The position numbers were made by a program, and so were the translations under genes. Below, piece by piece: positions 58,263-64,000 of a stretch of 64,000 nucleotides of DNA; within the stretch, counting starts at the first letter, position 1, and the number at the start of each line of letters is the position of its first letter. Where the stretch lies: contig NZ_PXYH01000015.1 in the NCBI RefSeq assembly GCF_003012795.1, positions 1-64,000 of the forward strand, written 5' to 3'. This DNA comes from Zobellella taiwanensis. GTDB lineage: Bacteria; Pseudomonadota; Gammaproteobacteria; Enterobacterales; Aeromonadaceae. The notes under the pieces are model-generated. The model was not told where the DNA came from. It saw nothing but the letters and a program-made list of their open reading frames with translations, and did not search any database.

Positions 58263-58624
58263 CTGGCTTTTAGTCACAAGTTTTTATTGACTTTAGATCA
58301 GCAAAACATCGGCCAAAGCGCACAGCTCCTCCGGCACGCCGTAAACCCCTCCCTGGGGGCTCCGCCGCGCCCTCCCTGGCGCGGAGGGCCGGCGGAGCCG
58401 CGCCCTTTGTCCTCTCTGTCGCCCCGATGCCGCCTGCTGGCACCATCTTCAAACGGCGTCGGGGCTTGAAAGAGGCAACAGGGATGGCCTCCGCCGACCG
58501 TCACATGCCAGGGATGGCATGTGCGAGCCTACATGGATGTACTTGCGGCGTGTCGGCGGAGGTAGCCCTGCTGCCTCTTCTCTGCGCTGAATCAGACAGT
58601 CGGACTTGTGACTAAGAGTCAGGC
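58261..58624. mobile_element. roughly 360-bp element with 20-bp terminal inverted repeats (MITE-like)
   Basis: The left end GCCTGGCTTTTAGTCACAAG (58261-58280) is matched at 18 of 20 positions by the reverse complement of the right end (58605-58624). The interior carries structured-repeat copy B and no transposase. TATCAGC units flank both sides. Size, TIRs and lack of coding capacity fit a miniature inverted-repeat element; a simple target duplication is hidden by the heptamers. Confidence 0.7.
58311..58578 (+). repeat. dispersed structured intergenic repeat, copy B
   Basis: Matches the reverse complement of 23725-24010. Perfect 36-base identity at 58329-58364, followed by diverged middle and another strongly conserved block at about 58493-58560 (CACATGCC/GGCATGTG hairpin, ACATGGATGT, GCGTGTCGGCG). 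Confidence 0.85.
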
Positions 58625-58652
58625 TATCAGCTATCAGCTATCAGCTATCAGC
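58625..58652. repeat. TATCAGC heptamer array, right block (4 units), overlapping the ppx 3' end
   Basis: Four perfect TATCAGC units. The ppx stop codon (58636-58634) and its last codons (reading I-A-D-S) lie inside the array. Confidence 0.95.
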
Positions 58653-60124
58653 GTCAGCTTCCAGCCCACCTTGGCCTGATAGGCCTGCTCCCGCTCCAGG
58701 GTGGTGAGCAGCAGGTGGTTGCGGTCGCACCAGCCGGCTGGCAAGCTCAGGCGTAGTTCGTCGTCGGGCCCAAGGCCGAGTTCGAGGGACGGCAGCACCC
58801 CGTCCTGGCGGCGGCGGTTCAACGCCACCGCCAGCCGCAGCAGCCGTACCAGGCGCCACAGCTGCTGCTCCGGCAGGTAGTTGAGTGGCTCCAGTTCGCT
58901 GAGCTTGAGCGCCTTGCGATGAAAGCGCACCATGGCCGCCAGGGCCTTTTGCTCTTCCTGGGTAAAGCCCGGCAGGTCGGTGTTGCCGAGGATATAGGCG
59001 GAATGGCGGTGCACGCCGGTAAAATTGATGTGCAGGCCGATTTCGTGCAGCCGGGCGGCATCGCCCAGCAGGTCGCCAAAGCCCTGATCCAGCCCCCAGG
59101 CGTCGGCTACCTGGGCAAACAGCTGCTGGGCGGTGTCCCTTACCCGGCTGGCCTGGCGCTGATCTATCCCGTATTCCCGGCTCAGGGCCTGCAGGGTGTT
59201 GAGCTGGATGTCGTGGTGCTTGACCCGGCCGAAAAAGGCGTGCAGCAGGCCTTCACGCAGGGCACCGTCGGAAAAGCCCATTTTATCCAGGTTGAAGCTG
59301 CGGAAAATGCCGAGCAGGATCGACAGGCCGGCGGCGATCAAGGGTTTGCGTTCCTCGCTCAGGCCGGCGATGTCCGCCTTGTCGATATGGCCGGCCTTGA
59401 TCAGCTGGCTCTTGATATGAAGCAGTCCGGGCAGGTCGATCACCGGTTCATGAGTGGCGGCGCTGCACATTTCCAGCAGGGTCTTGATGGTGCCGGAACT
59501 GCCCAGCACCTGACCCCAGCCCAGCCCCAGATAGCGGCCCAGCACCGGCACCAGCTGGTATTCGGCGGCCTCGATCGCCTGTTCGAAGCGTGTTTCGCTC
59601 AGCTCTCCGTCGGCGAAGTATTTGCGGGTAAAGCTGACGCAGCCCATGCTGCGGCTGGATACCTGCCGGCAGTCGAAGTCCTCGCCGATGATCAGTTCCG
59701 TGCTGCCGCCGCCGATGTCGATCACCAGTACCTGGCCCTGGGTGTGCTGGGTATGGGCCACGCCCTGGTAGATCAGGCGCGCTTCTTCGTTGCCGCTGAT
59801 GATATCGATGGGAAATCCTAGCACCTGCTGGGCCTGGCGCACGAAGTCCTGGGCATTAACCGCCTCGCGCAGGGTGTAGGTTCCCGCCACCCGCACCTGG
59901 GTGGCATGAAAGCCGCGCAGCCGCTCCCCGAACAGGCGCAGGCAATCGAGCCCGCGCTCCATGGCTTCCCTGCTCAGGCGCTGTTCGTCGTCCAGGCCGT
60001 CGGCCAGGCGCACCCGCTGCTTGAGGCGGTCGACGATGCGCAGGCTGTCGCCATGGTAGCGGGCGATCACCATATGGAAACTGTTGGAGCCAAGGTCGAT
60101 GGTGGCAACGTACTGATCGGTCAT
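58634..60124 (-). CDS. ppx: exopolyphosphatase Ppx
   Basis: Hydrolyses inorganic polyphosphate from the ends; same family as GppA. 496 residues: two ASKHA (actin-like) ATPase-fold lobes (TIDLGSNSFHMVIAR phosphate-1 loop; VIDIGGGSTELIIGE phosphate-2 loop) and a C-terminal HD-like helical half. It is downstream of ppk with a 6-base gap, the usual ppk-ppx operon. Its final residues LIADS are encoded by heptamer-repeat DNA, suggesting that the array provided a new stop codon. Confidence 0.94.
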   Translation of the reverse strand: MTDQYVATIDLGSNSFHMVIARYHGDSLRIVDRLKQRVRLADGLDDEQRLSREAMERGLDCLRLFGERLRGFHATQVRVAGTYTLREAVNAQDFVRQAQQVLGFPIDIISGNEEARLIYQGVAHTQHTQGQVLVIDIGGGSTELIIGEDFDCRQVSSRSMGCVSFTRKYFADGELSETRFEQAIEAAEYQLVPVLGRYLGLGWGQVLGSSGTIKTLLEMCSAATHEPVIDLPGLLHIKSQLIKAGHIDKADIAGLSEERKPLIAAGLSILLGIFRSFNLDKMGFSDGALREGLLHAFFGRVKHHDIQLNTLQALSREYGIDQRQASRVRDTAQQLFAQVADAWGLDQGFGDLLGDAARLHEIGLHINFTGVHRHSAYILGNTDLPGFTQEEQKALAAMVRFHRKALKLSELEPLNYLPEQQLWRLVRLLRLAVALNRRRQDGVLPSLELGLGPDDELRLSLPAGWCDRNHLLLTTLEREQAYQAKVGWKLTLIADS

Positions 60125-60130
60125 GCGGGC

Positions 60131-62185
60131 TTATCCCTCCAGGGCTTTCAGATAATCGTAAGTGGCGGTCTGGGAGCGGATTTTACGCCGGTTGCCCCGG
60201 TCGACATAGCGATTGCTTTGCTCGGCGTCGATGATGCGGGCCTTGGTAGTGTCGTTGAGCTGGATCTCGAGGATATCGATGATGCGCTGGCGCAGTACCG
60301 GATCCAGGATGGGGATGGCCACTTCCACCCGAAAATCGAGGTTACGGGTCATCCAGTCGGCGGAGGAAATGTACACCCTGGGCTGGCCGTTGTTGTGGAA
60401 TACCATCACCCTGGGGTGCTCGAGGAAGCGATCCACTATGCTGATGGCGCGGATATTGTCGCTTACCTCGGGCACCCCGGGCACCAGGGAACACATGCCG
60501 CGCACGATCAGGTCGATTTTCACCCCCGCCTGGCTGGCGCCGTAAAGCCGGTTGATCAGCCCCTTGTCCACCAGGTTGTTGAGTTTGAGGGTCAGTCCCG
60601 CCGGCAGCCCCTGGCGGGCATTGGCGATTTCGGCGTCGATCATGCTGTAGAGGCCGCGCCGGGAATTGAGCGGCGACACCAGCAGGTGGTTGAACTTGAC
60701 CCTGCGGTAGGGCTGGCGGATAAAGTCGAATACCGCCGCCACTTCATTGGTGATGTCGGGGTTGGCGGTGAGCAGCGAAAAATCGGTGTAGATGTTGGCG
60801 GTTTTTTCGTTGAAGTTGCCGGTGCCCACATGAGCATACTGCACCAGTTGATCGCCCTCCCGGCGGGTGACCAGGCACAGCTTGGAATGCACCTTGAGGC
60901 TGGGCACCCCAAACTCCACCATGATGCCGGCCTCGGTGAGCAGCTTGGCCCATTCGATGTTGGCCGCCTCGTCGAAACGGGCGCGCAGCTCGATTACCAC
61001 GGTGACCTTCTTGCCGTTGTTGGCCGCGTCCATCAGCGAATACATGATGCGCGACAATGAGGCTACCCGGTAGACGTTCATCTTGATGCTGAGTACCGCC
61101 GGGTCGAAGGAGGCCTGGCGCACGAATTCGGTGACGTGGCTGAAGCTGTGGTAGGGAAAATACAGTAGGATGTCGCGCCGGCGGATGGCGTCGAAGGAAG
61201 AGGGGCTGTCCTGGAATTCCCGGCACTTGAGCGGCGGCAGCGGCCTGTTCACCAGATGCTTGCGCCCGACGTTGGGAAAACCGATGAAATCCTTGAAGTT
61301 GTGGTAGCGCCCGCCGGACATGACGGCGTCGTGGCCCTGGATTTTGAGCTTGCGCACCAGGGTCTGCACCATTTCCGGCGGCATTTCCCGATCGTGCACA
61401 AAGCGCACCGGCAGGGCGGTAAGCCGCTGCTTGAGGCCGTCGCTCATTTTTTCGAGCAGGCTCTGGTCGAGCTGGTCGGACAGGTCGTATTCCGCATCCC
61501 GGGTCATCTTGAAGGAATAGGCGTGGATGTCCTCGTACTCGAAGAAGCCGGCGAACAGTTCGTTCAGGCACAGCCGGATCACGTTGTCCATGATGATGAG
61601 GCTTTTCTTGCGCCGGCTCTTGCCCGGCGGCAGCACCACGAAACGGGGCAGCACGTCGGTGGGGATTTCCACCAGGGCGTAGTGGCGCTCTTCGTCCCGT
61701 ATCATGCCCACGCACAGGTAGGTGTATTCGTCCTTGAGAAAGCGCACCGGGTCGATTTCGGCGCGCAGGATAATGGGGGAGAGGTAGGCCCTGACCTCGT
61801 TTTCGAAATAGCGCTTAATCCAGCTTTCCTGCTCGGGGCTGAGCTGGGATTCGTTGAGCAGGAAGATGTTCTGCCGGGCCAGGGTAACGATCAAGTCCTT
61901 GTAGGCTTCGTCGAAGGTGTTGGCCAGGCCTATCACCTTTTGCTGGATGTTTCTGAGCAGGGAGGCGGCACCGTTGGTCTTGCCCTGATCCGCGTCTATC
62001 ATCACCTGGCGCTTGACGTCGGAGACCCGGACCTTGAAGAACTCGTCCTGGTTGTTGGAAAAGATGCCGAGAAAGCGCACCCGTTCCACCAGGGGGACGC
62101 TCTTGTCCATCGCCTCCTGCAACACCCTTTCATTAAATGACAGCCAGCTCAGTTCTTTTTCCAGGTACCACTTGTCCGTGCTCAT
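60131..62185 (-). CDS. ppk1: polyphosphate kinase Ppk1
   Basis: Polymerises the gamma-phosphate of ATP into polyphosphate. Start [23 protein letters not shown] at 62185 (AGGA 7 bases upstream) gives 684 residues, close to E. coli PPK. N-terminal helical domain, head domain and two PLD-like C-terminal domains; the autophosphorylated histidine is H433 in [11 protein letters not shown]. It is first in the ppk-ppx operon with Pho-box-like repeats upstream. Confidence 0.96.
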   Translation of the reverse strand: MSTDKWYLEKELSWLSFNERVLQEAMDKSVPLVERVRFLGIFSNNQDEFFKVRVSDVKRQVMIDADQGKTNGAASLLRNIQQKVIGLANTFDEAYKDLIVTLARQNIFLLNESQLSPEQESWIKRYFENEVRAYLSPIILRAEIDPVRFLKDEYTYLCVGMIRDEERHYALVEIPTDVLPRFVVLPPGKSRRKKSLIIMDNVIRLCLNELFAGFFEYEDIHAYSFKMTRDAEYDLSDQLDQSLLEKMSDGLKQRLTALPVRFVHDREMPPEMVQTLVRKLKIQGHDAVMSGGRYHNFKDFIGFPNVGRKHLVNRPLPPLKCREFQDSPSSFDAIRRRDILLYFPYHSFSHVTEFVRQASFDPAVLSIKMNVYRVASLSRIMYSLMDAANNGKKVTVVIELRARFDEAANIEWAKLLTEAGIMVEFGVPSLKVHSKLCLVTRREGDQLVQYAHVGTGNFNEKTANIYTDFSLLTANPDITNEVAAVFDFIRQPYRRVKFNHLLVSPLNSRRGLYSMIDAEIANARQGLPAGLTLKLNNLVDKGLINRLYGASQAGVKIDLIVRGMCSLVPGVPEVSDNIRAISIVDRFLEHPRVMVFHNNGQPRVYISSADWMTRNLDFRVEVAIPILDPVLRQRIIDILEIQLNDTTKARIIDAEQSNRYVDRGNRRKIRSQTATYDYLKALEG

Positions 62186-62207
62186 TATTATTCCTGTCAA
62201 CCGGGAT

Positions 62208-62260
62208 ATGTCAGTTTTAGGCCACTTTTATGACAGAGTTTTATGACGTTTTTGTGACGG
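62208..62260 (-). promoter_or_regulatory. Pho-box-like repeats upstream of ppk1
   Basis: Minus strand half-sites: CCGTCAC (62260-62254), AAAA, ACGTCAT (62249-62243), then CTGTCAT (62236-62230) and, 22 bases on, CTGACAT (62214-62208). The first pair has the 7-4-7 spacing. Spacing of the third half-site is off by two, so the exact PhoB register is uncertain. Confidence 0.65.
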
Positions 62261-62261
62261 C

Positions 62262-62762
62262 TCAGGTCGGCTCTATATCCACCACCAGGTCGTCGCTCAG
62301 GGCTTCGAGACGGGTCTGCAGGTCGGCCAGGGTCTGGCCGTGGGGCAGGGTCAGGGTGCTGGTGGCCTCGAACAGCATGATGCCGGTAATCGGGGCCGGG
62401 TGGCTGTCGGTTTTCAGGGTCTTGACGCTGATATTGAGGCCGTTGAGCACCTCGGTGACCTCGTCGACGATGCCGAGGCGATCGTTGGCGGTGACGGTCA
62501 GGGTCAGGTGCTGGCCCTGGGGGGCGGGGCTGTTGCCCTCGACCAGTTGCACCTGGAAGTCGGGCAGCTTGCGCAGGGCCTGGCTCAGGGCCTCGCTGTG
62601 CTCCTCGGGCACGCGGATTTCGACGATACCGGCGAAATGACCCGCCAGTTCGCTCATGGCGCTGCCCTGCCAACTGCCGTGATGCTGGCGGATCAGGGTG
62701 GCCAGTTGTTTGACCAGGCCGGTTTTGTCGGGGCCGATAAGGGTGGCGACCAGTGTTTTCAT
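62262..62762 (-). CDS. GcvR-like ACT-domain protein
   Basis: 166 residues with two ACT domains (about 4-80 and 90-165). The start MKTLVATLIGPDKTGLVKQL and the LTVTANDRLGIVDEVTEVLN segment resemble glycine cleavage system repressor GcvR and related ACT proteins. In E. coli GcvR binds GcvA and senses glycine. No gcv genes are here, so the role is inferred from the family. AAGGAGAG stands 6-8 bases before the ATG at 62762. Divergent from the pst permease gene. Confidence 0.82.
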   Translation of the reverse strand: MKTLVATLIGPDKTGLVKQLATLIRQHHGSWQGSAMSELAGHFAGIVEIRVPEEHSEALSQALRKLPDFQVQLVEGNSPAPQGQHLTLTVTANDRLGIVDEVTEVLNGLNISVKTLKTDSHPAPITGIMLFEATSTLTLPHGQTLADLQTRLEALSDDLVVDIEPT

Positions 62763-62849
62763 GGGTTCTCTCCTTGAAGTGTCGGGCTGTCTCCTGTTCA
62801 AGATACACCTTTCCGGGCGTTTTTACAGAGCTCTTAGTGTGACAGCGGG

Positions 62850-62883
62850 GTGTAACAAAACTGTCATTTCTTCGCCATATAAT
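62850..62883 (+). promoter_or_regulatory. Pho box and consensus -10 of the pst permease gene
   Basis: GTGTAAC-AAAA-CTGTCAT (62850-62867), then exactly 10 bases to a perfect TATAAT (62878-62883). Same architecture as the phoB and pstS promoters. Confidence 0.88.
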
Positions 62884-62914
62884 GCGGGCAACTGACCATC
62901 GACCGAGGTGACTG

Positions 62915-64000
62915 ATGTCGACCGAAACCCAAACCATAGCGCTGTCGGGCAGCCGCAGCCGCTGGCTGAAAGACCGGCTCGCCCAGATAGGCGTGACCAC
63001 CGGCGGTATCATAGTGCTGGTGGCTTTGCTGCTGATCTTCTTTTACCTGTTATATGTGGTGAAACCCATCTTCGACGGCGCCCGCGTCGAGCCGGGCCAG
63101 CAGATCAGCCTGGCCGGCGACGGCGGCCAGCTGTTGCTGGGCGTGGAAGAGCAGAATGAGCTGGTCTACCACTTCAGCGAGCAGGGCGATATCCATTTTT
63201 ATTCCCTTCCCCGCCAGGGTGAACGGCTGCAGTCGGTGGCGGTGGAAGGCCGTGTGACGGCGGCGGCGGCCAGCGACACCCGGGCCATGGTGGCCTACGG
63301 TTTCGAGGACGGCAGCATCCAGGTGCTGGCACCCAAGTTCAATGTCAGCTATCCGGACAACATCAGAACCATCACCCCGGAGGTGATTTATCCGTTCGGG
63401 CGCACGCCCCTGCAGGTGGACGGCGAGGGCCGTGCCCTGCGTTACCTGAGCTTTGCTGCGGGCAGCGAGGATGTGCTGGCGGCGGCGGTGACCGACGACG
63501 GCGAGGCGGTGCTGACCCGCTTTGCCGGCAAGGAAAACTTCCTGACCGGCGAGCTGGAGCTGGTCCCCACCCAGGTGGCCATTCCCAGCCTGCCGGCCAG
63601 AGTCGACCAGGTGTTGCTGACGCCCAACCTGCGCTTTATGTTCGTGCGCAGCGGCAACGAGGTATCGGTGTATGACGTACGCAACATCGACAAGGTCCGG
63701 TTGCGTTCGGTGATCCCGATGAACGCCCAGGGCGCCGACATCAGCACCATGAGCCTGCTGGCCGGCGGCAACTCGCTGCTGGTGGGCAACGACAACGGCG
63801 TGGTGTCCCAGTGGTTCGAAGTGGCCAGGGATGGCAAGCGCGAATTTACCTTCATCCGCGAATTCCGCGCCCAGGGCCAGGTGACCCGCATCGCCAACGA
63901 AATCAACCGCAAGGGCTTCGTGACCGTGTCCGCCAACGGCAGCCTGGATATCTTCCACACCACCGGCGGCTCCCGGCTGTTCTCCGAGCAACTGGCCGGT
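62915..64000 (+). CDS. pstC: long-form phosphate ABC transporter permease PstC, N-terminal part (truncated by window end)
   Basis: The frame is open from ATG 62915 (GAGGTG 4 bases upstream) to the window end, 362 codons without stop. A basic cytoplasmic N-terminus (about 1-25) and one transmembrane helix (about 26-48, TGGIIVLVALLLIFFYLLYV) are followed by a large periplasmic domain of repeated beta-strand, propeller-like segments (for example YGFEDGSIQVLAPKF and VGNDNGVVSQWFEVA). This matches the extended PstC permeases of marine gammaproteobacteria; the BPD_transp_1 part should lie beyond 64000. The Pho box supports a phosphate role. Confidence 0.82.
   Translation, partial: MSTETQTIALSGSRSRWLKDRLAQIGVTTGGIIVLVALLLIFFYLLYVVKPIFDGARVEPGQQISLAGDGGQLLLGVEEQNELVYHFSEQGDIHFYSLPRQGERLQSVAVEGRVTAAAASDTRAMVAYGFEDGSIQVLAPKFNVSYPDNIRTITPEVIYPFGRTPLQVDGEGRALRYLSFAAGSEDVLAAAVTDDGEAVLTRFAGKENFLTGELELVPTQVAIPSLPARVDQVLLTPNLRFMFVRSGNEVSVYDVRNIDKVRLRSVIPMNAQGADISTMSLLAGGNSLLVGNDNGVVSQWFEVARDGKREFTFIREFRAQGQVTRIANEINRKGFVTVSANGSLDIFHTTGGSRLFSEQLAG

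Larger units (their letters stand above)
58237..58633. other. 397-base intergenic region between tadA and ppx
   Basis: Contains no gene I can support. Its content is TATCAGC heptamers at both ends, a TIR-bounded element (58261-58624) and, within that, copy B of the dispersed structured repeat. Short frames across it (about 60-70 codons) lack ribosome sites. Confidence 0.7.

Overview
The window comes from the chromosome of a GC-rich (about 60-65% by eye) Gammaproteobacterium. Gene content and order fit an Aeromonadales-type marine or halotolerant bacterium such as Oceanimonas, Zobellella or Oceanisphaera. That placement is inferred from gene order and protein resemblance; no search was run. 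Almost everything is ordinary core genome, densely packed, with short intergenic gaps, clear Shine-Dalgarno sites and many intrinsic terminators.

Left part (1-16.7 kb): the window opens inside the 3' end of a group II intron. The conserved block rlmN-pilW-rodZ-ispG-hisS-yfgM-bamB-der follows, then a tiny very basic ORF, mltF (minus) and purL, and a PAS-GGDEF-EAL protein whose EAL half looks catalytically dead. From 16.7 to 26.3 kb: a DUF1439-type protein, clsA, alaA, dacB, radD, fabV, a CHMI-family tautomerase and a CigR-like protein. From 26.4 to 31.1 kb lies a minus-strand signalling cluster: bphO-bphP (heme oxygenase plus bacteriophytochrome diguanylate cyclase), and a REC-CheC-like response regulator followed by a PAS-diguanylate cyclase. 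From 31.3 to 48.9 kb: a SulP transporter, a small membrane methyltransferase, rluF, tyrS, a LuxR-type regulator, ydiJ, a GlsB-like protein, menI, deaD, suhB, pagL, emrD, yfhL, trhP, rdgC and a GNAT enzyme.

Right part (48.9-64 kb) is a phosphate and arsenate neighbourhood. phoB-phoR, pstS, ppk-ppx and a long-form pst permease (cut by the window end) carry recognisable Pho boxes with 11-bp periodicity, several with a -10 element exactly 10 bp downstream. Between pstS and the polyphosphate genes sits an arsenic operon, arsH-acr3-(PTP-like phosphatase)-gapdh-arsJ. It can detoxify arsenate by making and exporting 1-arseno-3-phosphoglycerate and can export arsenite. No arsR or arsC is visible. A GNAT gene, tRNA-Pro(GGG) and tadA lie between arsJ and ppx.

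The least explained DNA is intergenic. (a) Tandem heptamers with different units (AATCCCC, GGGATTA, AGTCCCC, TATCAGC) abut or overlap stop codons. (b) A roughly 270-290 bp structured repeat, rich in inverted repeats, occurs twice in opposite orientation (about 23.73-24.01 kb and 58.31-58.58 kb). The second copy lies inside a roughly 360 bp element with 20-bp terminal inverted repeats that interrupts a TATCAGC array. No CRISPR array, prophage, integron or complete IS was seen.
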